From Petunia secreta (taxonomy: Eukaryota > Streptophyta > Magnoliopsida > Solanales > Solanaceae): a stretch of DNA of 64,000 bases. Below, piece after piece: positions 35,125 through 47,050 of this stretch. The translations under genes and the position numbers were made by a program. Within the stretch, counting starts at the first letter, position 1, and every line of letters begins with the position of its first letter. Where the stretch lies: the NCBI GenBank assembly GCA_029990175.1, contig JARKIP010000010.1, forward strand, positions 43,084,001-43,148,000, given 5' to 3'. The notes below the pieces were generated by a model that saw only the letters and a list, made by a program, of their open reading frames with translations, was not told where the DNA came from and did not search any database.

Positions 35125-38036
35125 ACTCCCAAGTGGATGCCATGTGTTCTCCACATAGGAGTCAATTGTGCATCAAGTGGGCCAACGGTCAAAATTATAA
35201 TGACCCAAACCGTTTGGGATATAATCTGATTACCCAATCCATAACCCGTTTAACGACTTAAATATAAATACTCACACCCACTTATTATTTCAGATTTCTT
35301 TTACCCAAAATCTCCCAAAATTCACGAGACACACGAACCATCACCAACTCTTCGGTCATGCTCTATCAGGACGATCGGGTATCCAAATACTAAAACGGTA
35401 TGTTTGTTTCCATCTAAATCAAGTTGTTTTTGTATATGTTTTGTTTCTTATTTGATTTATATAATTTTTTTAGGATTTTTGTATTGTTTATTTTAGGAAC
35501 TTATACATATGTTTGTTCTTTAAATTTTTTAAGGTTTTGTACAGTTTAGTATACATATATTTGTACTTATTGTTATGTGTATTAGCATATTAGGGTATTT
35601 TGTACAAAGTTTAATAGGGGTTTAGAATTTTAGGGTTTTTGTATAACATCGAAGAGGGGTTTTGTGGTTAGGGGCTTTTGTACAAATTTTAACTGATTTT
35701 CTGGTTTAGGAATTTAGAATCTAGATTTAGAGTTTTGATTAGAAATAAATTATGGTGGTCCCAAAAGTGTATGCATGTCAGTTGAATATGGGACATTATC
35801 TGATTTTGTGGTTTAGGGAATAAGAAACATCTATAGAATATTATCCAGGCTATGTTTTTTATTGTAAAAAATGTGGTGGTCCCAACAAAGTGTATGCATG
35901 TAAATTAAATAAGTGGGACAGTGGAGGTTTATTTTTATATAATTAATTTTCTAATATTTTTGTTGTCTTTACTTAATTATCCCGTGGCCCCTCACTTTGT
36001 TTTCAATGTTAGTGGTTCTAGTGGTTCCATGAAGAACTATTTTTGTATGCCATGTTCTGGTTTAGGGTTTGGTTTAGGGAAAAAATATTTTTTTTCTGTG
36101 GTTGCAGGTTATGCAACATAGTGAAGGTGGACATGTACTTCCATCATGGGGTGATTGGATAAGAAGTCCCCAAGTGGCTTACTCAATAAAGAAGGTACAT
36201 TATTGGAAAGACTATGAATCTGATTTTCTATCCTTCATAGATATAGTAAATGAGTTCACTACTATTTTAGGTTTTATGGAGGTTCAGCAATTGCTTGTAA
36301 CAGTTCCTTCTGGTAAATACTATGAGGTAGAAGGGGATGAGGGAATTAGGGTCTTACTAGGACTGGTTAGTGAGGACTTTGATGTTATAAATTTTTTTGT
36401 TGTAGATAAGGTTGATATGCTTGTTTATGTTCCTAATATTGTGCAGTACTCTGAGTTAGACAATGAGAACCATACCCTTGCTGGGACTGATTGTAGTAGT
36501 ATTGATGGGTATGGTAGTGCTTGTGAGCCTGATTCTTTAGTTCATCATGATCCTGAAGAATAAGAAAAACTTTCAGCACAAAGAAATAAGCATAATATCA
36601 CTGATAAGCTCACTGAGTTCAAGGAGTTAGACAAGTCTATGCCTTTCATAGACATACCAGAAGCTAGGAAAGTGATAAACTTTTATTGTCTTATTAATGG
36701 ATGTGGGCTGAAACAAAAGAAAAGTGACAAGAAAAGGCTTAGGTATGAGTGTGATAGGGGTTGTTCATTCACGTGTTTAATCTCAAGGGATGGGAAAGGG
36801 CCTTGTTTTAAGTTCAAAACACTAGTAACAGAACATACATGTGATATTGCCTATGACAACCCTAGGATTGACCAGAATACCATTGCTTTATATTTCAAGA
36901 AAAAGCTGCAAGAACAACCTAAACATAAGGTTGGAGAAATGAGAGATGACATGCACTCTGAGTTTAACCTCAATACTAGTTCTTCAAAGTGCAAAAGGGC
37001 TAAAAATTTGTGCTTGAGAAACTGGAGGATAGTAATCCTGGTAGTGATGTGATCATTAACATTTCAAAAAATGCTTTAGCTGATGGAAAGAGGAGGTTTT
37101 TAAGGATGTATATCTGTTTCAATGCAATGAAGATGGGTTTTAAGGAGGGATTAAGACCATTTATTGGCTTGGATGGGACCTTTTTGAAAAGTAAGGTAAA
37201 AGGTCAAATATTGGTTGTTATAGCTCAAGACTCAATGAACCAATTCTATCCTCTAGCCTGGGATGTTGTAGGTAAGGAAACAAAAGTTACATGGATTTGG
37301 TTCTTGACTTTGCTGCAGCATTCATTGAAGTTAGGAATGGGTGGTGGCTTCACATTTATTTCAGACATGCAAAAGGTAACTTCTTTATCTAATTTTTTGT
37401 TTTTACTTTATATCTAATTAGTTTATGTCCTAATTTATTTTTTCCTTTTTCCTGCAAAATTAAGGGCTTGATTGAGGCAATGAAAGATGTCCTTCCAGAA
37501 GCCCACCATAGATATTGTGTTAAACACATTGAAACAAACTACTTGAAAAGATGGCCAAGTGAGGTACTGAAGAAGTATTTGTGGTGGGCTGTATGGAGCA
37601 GTTTTAATGAAGAGTTCCAAGACCAAATTAAGAAGGTGGGGCAAATAGAAAAGGCTGTAGCAAAAGACCTGCTTGAATCCCCTCCAGAACAGTGGTCCAG
37701 CGCCTACCTTGACACTGTTTGCAAGAACCAATCAGTTGACAACAACATGACTGAATATTTCAATGCATGGATAGTGGATGCAAGGTACATGCCAATCATC
37801 AAGATGCTTGAGGACATCCAGATTAAGGTAATGAATAAGTTGGCTGCTCATGAGGCAAAACTATATGCATGGGACCATGATTGCAGTCCTCATGCATACA
37901 TTTTATACTCAAGCTACTTGAAGATAACTCAAAAGTGTAGGGTCAACTCCAATGGTGATAATGGGTTTGAGGTGAGTGATGGTACTGACAGACACACTGT
38001 CAACTTGGGAACTAAAAGGTGCACATGCAGAACATG

Positions 38037-38808
38037 TGATAAGGGGCAAACCACCACGAGACCGTTCACCCGGAGTCAAGCCAAAGAGGTCCAAGATGCT
38101 AACCTAAGCTTTGTATGGAAGGGGCTTGAAGATGGAAGCATTGGAAGCAATTTGAAGAAGTATAACATGATAACAGGGCTGGGCTCTCTGCCCAAAGAAG
38201 AGGCACTCCGCCTGGATGACACGCTGCCTGAAATGCCAGGCGCTCTGCCTGATTAGTAGGCGCACGGCCCTAGGCGCTCCGCCCAAGGTAGGCGCTCCGC
38301 CCAACTTATTCACTGCACAAGACTTCAGGCGCTCCGCCCATCAGCCAGGCGCTCCGCCTACTCTGCTTCCAATCCGGGATTTTGTGTAGTCTTTTACTAA
38401 AATAGCCATGCGTGGCTTAGCTACTATTACCCAACTTGTGGGGTGTTTTGGAAACTACTTAGGCTTGAGGGAAACTCTATAAATACCTCAAAGCCCTTTT
38501 CATTTCATTGTAGCTTACTTTGAATATTAAAGACAAACAATTGAGATGAGATTTATCTTATGAATGGAAAACCCTTTAAGGCTTGAATCATTTGGTGGAT
38601 CCAATTGAACCTCATTCCTTACCCAATCAAACCTTTTGCAAGACTCGAGTGCGTCTTGAGGATAGTTAGCATAGTCTAGGTGTTTCTTGACTCAACTCGA
38701 TGGTATTACGAGACTAGTTCCTCGTAGTTACCTCGGTAGTAGTTCGAGATACGTCTTACTTGTATCTCGTTCTTACTTTTTTTCGCTTTCGTTTTTTTAT
38801 ACTTATCA
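38037..38808 (+). repeat. 5' LTR of the plus-strand Ty3 element
   Basis: 772 bp. The U3 part begins with an open stretch containing RPFTRSQAK, then an array of GGCGCTCCGCC-type mini-hairpins (about 38180-38365). A TATA-type motif CTATAAATA lies near 38477-38485. It ends CTTATCA. Confidence 0.93.
38180..38365 (+). repeat. GGCGCTCCGCC mini-hairpin array in U3
   Basis: At least six copies of AGGCGCTCCGCC or close variants lie within 190 bp, upstream of the TATA-type motif. Each copy is a small inverted repeat: GGCG, loop CTC, CGCC. The array is repeated in the 3' LTR (about 44370-44540) and, diverged, in the leader (39285-39415). Confidence 0.85.
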
Positions 38809-38811
38809 GTT

Positions 38812-38822
38812 TGGTATCAGAG
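38812..38822 (+). other. Primer binding site, initiator tRNA-Met
   Basis: TGGTATCAGAG begins three bases after the 5' LTR, the usual initiator tRNA-Met site; the next bases diverge. Confidence 0.87.
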
Positions 38823-39284
38823 AAAGGCTCAGGATTTATCTCTACAAACCCTTGATCCTTTGTCATCGTGCCTATGTTGGTTTCTAGTTTAGATTCTTGT
38901 TCTTGTTGTTGAAAAAGAAGAAAAATAAAATAAAAGTGAAAAAGATCAAAAACACCAAAACTTTGCTAGTGTTTCTTGGATTGATTGACTCATTGATTGA
39001 TTGATATCGGGATTAGTTCTCTATCAAAAACCCATCGATTTGGAGTTGTGAAATAAAAAATTGAAGAATCAAAATCCCTCTTTTAAAACCCTAGCTTGAA
39101 GACTTTGAATCATGATCGTGATCTTGATATTGAATGTTTGATGTTAAAAACTATTAGGGTTTGTTGGGGTTAGTGAAAAACAACTTTGGGTACCTTCGAT
39201 TTTGAGAAAACAAGGTGAAATAATCGAAACATTTGGGTGAAAATTGATAAAACACGGAGTTGGAAAAAGCTGAAGAACAGTGCC

Positions 39285-39415
39285 AGGCGCTCCGCCCAGA
39301 ATCTAAGCGCTCCGCTTGAATTGGCTACTGGTCAACTTGTTAGGTGCACTGCCTGCCATAGGTGCTCCGCCCTAGGAGGTCTGCCTGACCCTCAGGTGCT
39401 CCGCCTAACCCTGTA
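39285..39415 (+). repeat. Mini-hairpin array in the element leader
   Basis: Further AGGCGCTCCGCC-like copies lie between the primer site and gag: AGGCGCTCCGCCC at 39285, AAGCGCTCCGCTT at 39305, and AGGTGCTCCGCC-type copies near 39360 and 39396. The second copy has changes on both arms that keep them complementary. Confidence 0.8.
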
Positions 39416-39832
39416 GCGTGGTTTTGGGTAGTTTTCTTCTAGGCTTTCGTGTTTTATTTGATTGCATTGCATCCATTTAGTACTATTAGAGTAACATTCC
39501 TACTCGATAAGTACTAATCCTTTGACCCTTTAGGATTATTGTTCTTAGTAGAGAGTAGAGCTCAAAGAAGACTCGTAGAACTATTTGTTTCAAGTCTACA
39601 CTTAAAGAGCTTAGAGTTCATCAAGTCCTATTAACTCCACTCATCCCGAAGAGTGCTCGAGTTGTGTATTATTTGATTGTTAATTAGGAACGTGGTTCAA
39701 CTACGTGACACCTTTGGTTCAAGCTTGAGTGATATATCCCCCACCACTAAACGAGTGTACCCGAGTGACATTCAAGGGGTGTGTGTGTGTGTGAGGTTAT
39801 TTCACTAACCGTTTACTTGTTTTGTAGGTACC

Positions 39833-42800
39833 ATGGCTAGTGAAGGTGATGATCCTATTAAGGGTGTATTGGCTACTATAATGGCCAAGCTGGATGGTAT
39901 GAGCCTAAGACTTGAGAATCTTGAAAGAAGGTCCCCGAATGTCCAACTTGAAGCCGGTGAGTGTACAAGTGGCTCAATCATTACCCTGGAACAATTTGCC
40001 AAATTGGTTAAGCAACAAAAGCTAAAGGATGATCTTGCTCGAAATGAGCGTGTGTTGGGCAATCCTCAACAAATGGGCATTCCCCACCACTTGAGTAATC
40101 CCCAAGGGAATGTTCAACTCCCTAGAGCCGGTAGAAATATTTCACCTCTTGAGCAAGTTGGTGAAGCTCAAGAAAGGGAGGAGGCCGAGTTTGATGTTGA
40201 TGATTATGAAGCTCCCTATCCAATTAGGAGAGCAATGAATGGAGGCCGGGAAGTGAATAGGGGTAGAGGCCGAGGTTAGTGTGAAGCTCAATATTCCTAC
40301 ATTCAAGGGGAGCAGTGATCTGGTAGAGTATCTTGAGTGGAAGGTAACCATGGAAAGAGTGTTTGATACGAATGACATGGAAGAGGAGAAGAAAGCCAAA
40401 TATACTATATCTTCCTTTAAATCTTTTGCTTCTACTTGGTGGGAGTCGACCAAGAGGTCAAGAAGAAGGAATGCTTTACCCGTGAATCTTACTTGGGATG
40501 AATTGACTCGTGTGATGGATGAAAAATATGTGACTTCCTAATATCGTCAAGACCAACTCAAACGGCTTTATGAGTTGACACAAGGCTACAAGACGGTTGG
40601 AGAGTACTACAATGAGTTTGAGCAAATCCAAATGACCTTAGACATGGATGTGGAGAAAGATGAGCTAGCCGTGATTTGATTCAAGAGTGGGTTGAACCGA
40701 GAGATAGCCTCTCAATTGAGGTTTCACAAGTTTGAATCTCATCGGGTATGGTCACTTTGCTAGAGCTTGTCCGACTCGAAAGACCATGATTGTTATGGAT
40801 GATGGGACGGTATATGAACAAGAAAGTGAACCCGAGGATGAGGGAGTGGAGGAGAGTGAGATAGTTGAGGGAGGAGAGGAAGCGGAAGGAGATAACCCTA
40901 ACATGTTTCTTGTTGTTAGGAGGATTTTGAGTGCTATGCTTGTAGAGGAGAGTGAAAATATGCAAAGATAAAACCTCTTTCATGCTAGATGTCTTGTGAT
41001 GGGGCAAGTGTGCTCAATGATAATAGAAACGGGTAGTTGTGCTAATGTGGTGAGCCAAACTTTGGTGTCACAATTGAAATTGCCTACCTTGAAACATCCA
41101 AACCCCTACTGTTTGCAATGGTTGAGTGAGTATGGGGAGTTGAAGGTGGTAAAACAAGTCTTGATTAAGTTCAAGATTGGGAACTACCAAGATAAGCACA
41201 TGTTTGATATGGTGCCTATGCAAGCTTGCCATCTCTTGTTTGGTAGGCCATGGCAATATGATAGAAATGTGGTACATGATGGTCGTGTCAACACCTATAT
41301 GGTCAAGCATGAGGGGAAAAAGTTTGTGCTCAAACCCTTGACGCCCAAGAAAGTAAGTGATGACTATAGGCATATGAGGGAGTTGAAAGAAGCGGAAAAG
41401 GCTAAGTCAATTGTGGAGACTAGGCCTTTGGCCGAGAGCCTAGTTGTGGCTCCACCATCTTCTACCGGTAGCATTTGTGCCATGATGCAACCGGGTGAGA
41501 TTTTGAGAGGAAATGATGGTACCAAATTGCTCATTTGCCCTATGCACAAAGGTATGGTTTTATCTTCCAAATTTGATTATTCTTCTAACCCTTTGCCTAG
41601 TGCTATTGAAAATGTTTTGAAGGTTTTTGGGGATATGTTCCCGGATGAGATACCAAGTGGTTTACCTCCATTGAGGGGGATAGAACGTCAAATTGACTTT
41701 GTCCCGGGATCCCAAATCCCAAACAAGCCGTCCTATAGAAGCAATACCGGAGATACAAATGAGTTGCAAAAGCAAGTGGATGAATTTCTTACCAAGGGCT
41801 TGGTTCGTGAGAGCTTAAGTCTCTGTGTCGTGCCCGTAATCCTTGTCCCAAAGAAATATGTCACATGGAGGATGTGTGTGGATTGTCGAGCAGTCAACAA
41901 AATCACGGTAAAGTATCGACATCCCATACCTCGTTTAGATGATATGCTTGATGAGCTAAGTGGTTCTAGCATCTTCTCAAAGATAGACCTTAGGTCCGGT
42001 TACCACCAAATCCGTATAAAACTGGGTGGTGAGTGGAAGACCGCATTCAAGACCAAATTTGGTCTATATGAATGGTTGGTGATGCCATTTGGCCTCTCCA
42101 ACGCACCTAGTACCTTTATGAGGCTAATGAACCATGTGTTGAGGCCATTCATCAACAAATTTATGGTCGTCTACTTTGATGATATTTTGATATATAACAA
42201 GTCATTAGACGACCATATTGATCATTTAAGGCAAGTGCTTGAAGTGTTGAGAGCCGAAAAGCTCTTTGCTAATTATAAGAAATGTGCCTTTGGTGTTTAA
42301 AAGGTAGTATTTCTTAGTTTTGTTGTGAGTGCCCAAGGGGTGGAGGTCGATGAGTCCAAGGTAGAGGTCATTAGAGAATGGCCAACTCCCACTACCGTGT
42401 CTCAAGTGAGAAGCTTTCATAGTCTTGCTAGCTTCTATAGGAGATTTGTAGAACTTTAGCTCCATTGCCGCTCCACTCACTGAATTGGTGAAGAAAAATA
42501 AGCCTTTTGTGTGGGGAGAGCCTCAAAACAAAGCCTTCCAAGAATTGAAAATTAGGTTAAGTACTGCCCCTTTATTGTAATTGCCCGACTTTAGAAAGGC
42601 ACTTGAGGTTGAATGTGATGCCTCGGGGTGGGAATTGGAGGTGTTCTCATGCAAGATGGGAAACACATAGCCTACTTTAGTGAAAAATTGAAGGGTGCAT
42701 CCTTGAATTACTCTACGTATGACAAGGAGTTATATGCCCAGTGAGAGCTCTTGCTCATTGGCAACATTATCTTTGGCCTAGGGAATTTGTGAATGATCAT

Positions 42801-44238
42801 GAGTCACTCAAACATCTTAGGGGCCAAGAAAAGTTGAACAAGAGGCATGCCAAATGGGTAGAGTTCATTGAGAGTTTCCCTTATGTGATTCAATACAAAA
42901 GGGGAACCGAAAATGTTGTGGCGGATGCACTTTCTAGGAAGTTTGCTCTAGCCACCACTCTTGTCTCCAAGCTCATGGGTTTTGAGAGCATTAAGTTGAC
43001 GTATGCTCATGACCCAAAGCTAAAGAGCATTCATAAAGCTCTTGAGAAAGGAGAAAGAGTTGAGAAGTACCAATGGGTAGATGGCTTTATCTTTAAGAAT
43101 GGTAGAGTTTATGTCCCCGAGTCCTCATGGAGAGAATTGCTTGTTCAAAAAGCACATAGTGGGGCTTAATGGGTCACTTTGGGAAAAATAAGACATTGGC
43201 CATTTTCAAGGAATAATTCCATTGGCCTAAGAAGGGGGTGCAAGTTGAGGGACTTTGCAATTCTTGCCTTGATTGCAAGTATGCTATGTCCAAATCGAAA
43301 CCCCATGGTATGTATACTCCTCTCCCTCGTACCTACTAGCCCGTGGATGGATATTTCTATGGATTTTGTTATGGGATTACCACGGTCTGGGGGGACATGA
43401 TAGCATTTATGTTTTCGTGGATAGGTTCTCCAAGATGGCTCACCTCATTCCATGTAAAAAAAATGTGATGACGCACAACATTTTGCTTCTTTATTCATTG
43501 ATCATGTGTTAAAGTTGCATGGTGTGCCTCAAACCATTGTGAGTGATAGGGACACTAAGTTCCTTAGCCATTTTTGGAGAAGTTTGTGGGGTGCTCTTGG
43601 CACCAAGTTATTATTCTCTACGTCCCACCACCCTCAAACAGATGGGCAAACTGAGGTGGTGAACAGAACTTTGGGTGCTCTTCTTAGAGCTATGACCCGA
43701 GGTAAGGCCGGGACTTGCGTTGAAAAGTTGCCTCTTATGGAGTTTGCATATAACCGCACTTTGCATAGTATGATTGGTATGGCTCCATTTGAGTGTGTTT
43801 ATGGCTTTAATCCTTTGATTCTACTTGATCTAACCCCTTTGTCCAAAGATGTGATTGTTAGTTTTGAAGGTAAGAGCCGAGCTAAGGCTATACTTGAGAT
43901 CCATGCCAAAGCAAGAAAGAACTTGGAGGAAGCCTATTCCAAGGTGGCCTCAAAGAAGAATAAAGGAAGGAAGAAGTTGGAGCTCAAGAAAGGAGATTGG
44001 GTACAGGTGCACTTCCGCAAAGAGAGATTTCCAAACCATAGAAAAGGGAAGTTGGCACCCCAAGGAGATGGACCATTCCAAGTGCTTTCCAAGATCAACA
44101 ACAATGCCTACTCGGTGAGTACAATGTGTCAACTACTTTCAACGTTTCTGATTTGACTCCTTTTGATGTAGGTGATGAAGATGCCGTGGATGATGATGCC
44201 TTGATTTTGAGGATGAAATCCTCTCAAGAAGGGGAGGA
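39833..44238 (+). pseudogene. gag-pol remnant of the plus-strand Ty3 element
   Basis: ATG at 39833. Gag spans to about 40720 with IPTFKGSSDLVEYLEWK near 40290, a stop at about 40539 and frameshifts. Part of Gag, including the first half of the zinc knuckle, is missing near 40735, leaving GYGHFARACPTRK. A stop at 40969-40971 precedes protease, which has ETG in place of the usual D(S/T)G. Reverse transcriptase (about 41640-42300) reads YFDD at 42172-42183 and ends at a TAA at 42298-42300. RNase H (42320-42960, with ADALSRK), integrase (about 43100-43860, with HHPQTDGQTE) and a GPY/F-like module (about 43980-44165) follow, all with shifts. The end runs through the purine tract into the 3' LTR. 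Confidence 0.88.
44226..44238 (+). other. Polypurine tract
   Basis: AAGAAGGGGAGGA lies directly before the 3' LTR. As in the minus-strand element, these bases are part of codons for Ser-Gln-Glu-Gly-Glu-Asp. Confidence 0.82.
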
Positions 44239-44988
44239 TGATAAGGGGCAAACCACCACGAGACCGTTCACCTAGAGTCAAGCTAAGAGGTCCAAGATGT
44301 TCACCTAAGTTTGGTGTGGAAGGGGCTTGAAGATGGGAGCATTGGAAGCGATTTGAAGAAGTATAACATGATAACAGGTTGGGCGCTCCGCCTGGATGAC
44401 ATACTGCCTGAAATGCCAGGCACTCCGCCTGATCAGTAGGCGCACGACCCTAGGTGCTCCGCCCAAGGCAGGCGCTCCGCCCAACTTATTCACTGCACAA
44501 GACTTCAGGCGCTCCGCCCATCAGCCAGGTGCTCCGCCTACTCTGCTTCCAAGCCGGGATTTTGTGTAGTCTTTTACTAAAATAGCCCTGTGTGGCTTAG
44601 CTACTATTACCCAAATTATGGATGTTTTGATAACTACTTAGGCTTGAGGGAAACTCTATAAATACGTCAAAGCCCTTTTCATTTTATTTTAGCTTACTTT
44701 GAATATTGAAGACAAACAATTGAGATGAGATTTCTCTTATGAATGGAAAACCCTTTAAGACTTGAATCATTTGGTGGATCCAATTGAACCTCTTTCCTTA
44801 CCCGATCAAACCTTTTGCAAGACCCGGATGCGTCTTGAGGATAGTTTACATAGTCTAGGTGTTTCTTGACTCGACCAGAGGGTATTACGAGAGTAGTTCC
44901 ACGTAGTTACCTCAGTAGTAGTTCGAGATACGTCTTAATTGTATCTCGTTCTTACTTTTATTCGCTTCCATGTTTTTTATCCTTATCA
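44239..44988 (+). repeat. 3' LTR of the plus-strand Ty3 element
   Basis: 750 bp, paired with 38037-38808 and slightly shorter through small deletions. The RPFT-SQAK codons carry a TAG here in place of Arg. The mini-hairpin array is retained at about 44370-44540. Confidence 0.93.
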
Positions 44989-45987
44989 ACATGAGACCTT
45001 AGTAGTATCCCATGTCCCCATGCAATTAAGGCACTCCTTTACAAGAAAATTGACCCTTTGACAGAAGTGCACTGGTACTATAAGAAGGAGGCATATGCCT
45101 TAGTCTACAAACACAAGTTACAACCTGTTAGAGGAGAAATGTTCTAGAAAATTGACCCATCACAAGCAATGGATCCACCTTCTTTGGTCAATATGATCGG
45201 CAGGTCTAGGAAAAAGAGAAAGAGAGATAAGAATGAGGCAATCTGAGTGGAGAGAATCAAGAAAAGGGAGAGTTGTGACCTGTAGCACATATCAGCAGCC
45301 TGGTCACAATGCTAAGGGATGTGGAAAGGTACAAGTTGTTTCAAGCTTTTTTTAGTTACCAATCTTCTTTCATATATTCATAGTTTTCCTTTTTGACAGC
45401 ACTCAAAGGGAAAGAAGAATGCAATTAAGGGCAAAGGAAAGCAGATTAGAACTCTGGTGGATGAGGAAAGTGGGGATGAACCACCAAGATCCCCTTATAG
45501 ATACCCTCTTGCTGCTGTTATAGAATCTGAAGAAGATGTGCACCTTTCAGCACCCCAGCCTAGCCAAGATGATCCTGCTCCATTTGTGCTTATGCCAACA
45601 CCTTCTGTCCAGCATCTAAGATTTAGTTCCAACAGCATACCTCCAGGATTTAATTCCAGTAGCACTGGTTTCTACCAGTCAAGTAGTACTGATCCAAACT
45701 TTGAAGTTCCTGTGCCTGATTGTGATCAATCTATAAGGCCAAGGACTGTTTCTAAGGAAAGCACTAGACTTCAAGAGAGGCTGCATCAAGTGCTAACTGG
45801 AACTAGGATGATTGGCTTTGTTGGTGATGCCACTGGTGTGAGTCATCCCACAAATCTACCTAACTCATCAAAGAGGCTAACTTGGAATGGAAGAAAGGCA
45901 GTTACTGGTAATGAATTGAACAAGAAAAGAATGGCCAAGTTGATGTCTAAAAAGGCTAATGGCAAAGCACAAGCTAATGTGCTTTGA

Positions 45988-46486
45988 CTTCATGCTCTTG
46001 TTGTTTTTTCTGAATTTGTGACTGTTTTTATGTCTTCTTTTGTCTTGAAAAATTACAATATTGTACTGCTAATACAGTTAGTATCATGTTCATGTTGGTC
46101 ATCATTTGGTGGTGGATATCATATTATTACTAGGTTGTGTATGTTTTTGGGGTTATAATATGACATCCCCTCTACCTATTGTAACCAAAACTTTGGTTTG
46201 AATGTGATTATGTTCTACTTTATTCACTTTACTTTACTTTAATTTACTTTAAGTTGTTATATAATGTATTTTTCAAGCTATGATATAAAAGAAAGAAGGC
46301 AAATTTGTAAACACGTTTGTCATTACAAACAATTCATTACAACAGCCCCATAGATAAGTTCATTACAACACTAACACAAACTGTTTAGTTGAACACTAAG
46401 GCAAGTTACATTGAACAAAGACACTAAATAAGCAAGCAAACACATTCCCAATCCATTTTTCAGGTTTAAAATAACATCAAAATTCA
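45988..46486. other. Region between the converging MULE genes
   Basis: AT-rich sequence following the transposase stop and the GRF gene stop, so it probably holds both 3' untranslated ends. No gene is visible. Confidence 0.5.
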
Positions 46487-46850
46487 TCACTTCATTACTG
46501 TAGCTGCTGCAAATCCAACAAACAAAGCCCATGAAACCAATAGGAACATCTTCATCTTCATTACCTTGTCTTCTAATTTTTTAGCATTTTCAGAATCTGT
46601 TCAGCTTTACAACGTCTACTCTTGAGTTTTTTGTACCCTCCAAGGTGCTTAATTTTGCTTTTAAATCGTTTCTTTCAGTCTTGACAGCATCCAACGAAGT
46701 CTTCAAGCTTTTTATGACAACCAAAGCTCTTTCTGGAATCATATCATCAACCCATTCAAAATACCCACATTGGCACCTCCAAAATCTCTTTCCCGCGTTA
46801 TTTTCAGTCCAAGCCGTAAATAGATTAAGAGTTGAACCACATCGGCACAT
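46487..46850 (-). pseudogene. GRF zinc-finger protein with coiled coil and TM tail
   Basis: The ATG at 46848-46850 opens MCRCGSTLNLFTAWTENNAG, then KRFWRCQCGYFEWVDD: a GRF-type zinc finger (CxCG ... RFWxC ... CGYFEW). An alpha-helical, charged stretch (about residues 45-78) could be a coiled coil. The frame stops at 46590. A one-base shift near 46610-46630 opens DSENAKKLED and then a hydrophobic segment MFLLVSWALFVGFAAATVM, ending at a TGA at 46487-46489. This is the usual layout of small plant GRF proteins (finger, helix, C-terminal membrane anchor). It lies 200 bp inside the right TIR and reads inward, converging on the transposase. GRF fingers are known to bind single-stranded nucleic acids in some proteins; the role here is unknown. 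Confidence 0.78.
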
Positions 46851-47050
46851 ACGATTAGATGACCAACTTCCTTGTGAATTTCAAAAGCTTGTAAAGAACT
46901 AACCCTTAACAAATTTCTAATGAAGAAGAAGAAGAAATTTTTATGAGCCCTAATTTATTTTGGAGGAAAATACAATGGAATGAAGGAAGGAGATGACCTA
47001 TATATTTGGGTCTTCACTTTAAACAAAAAAGAAGAAAGAAAATACTTACA

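Larger units (their letters stand above)
38037..44988 (+). mobile_element. Ty3/gypsy LTR retrotransposon inside the transposase
   Basis: A 6952-bp element with LTRs of 772 and 750 bp, each starting TGATAAGGGG and ending CTTATCA. Perfect target duplications ACATG lie at 38032-38036 and 44989-44993. Primer site and purine tract are in place. The polyprotein is broken repeatedly. Its proteins are close to those of the minus-strand Ty3 element at 25618-33234, but the LTRs are unrelated, so these are two families of one lineage. Confidence 0.95.
36102..45987 (+). pseudogene. MULE transposase, interrupted by a Ty3 element
   Basis: This enzyme cuts and pastes Mutator-like elements. An N-terminal region (36107-37009) contains a MuDR-type zinc-binding part (CGLKQKKSDKKRLRYECDRG near 36705). 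The MULE domain follows with GLDGTFLK (first Asp at about 37172), FISDMQKG (second Asp, with an intron at about 37376-37464) and NNMTEYFNAW (Glu near 37753), which fits the DDE pattern. The SWIM finger starts CTCRT (38019-38033) and its CPH half is at about 45012-45020; the Ty3 element lies between. A knuckle-like C...GHNAKGC is near 45280-45326. After an intron (about 45330-45399) the tail with TRMIGFVGDATGVS runs to 45987. Other damage: TAA at 36561-36563, a 1-base frameshift near 37008, and TGA just after the insertion point. Confidence 0.9.

Noticed and set aside
37435..38313. Minus-strand open frames opposite the transposase and the LTR
   Set aside because: Shadows of the transposase codons; the part at 38104-38313 spans the LTR hairpin array.
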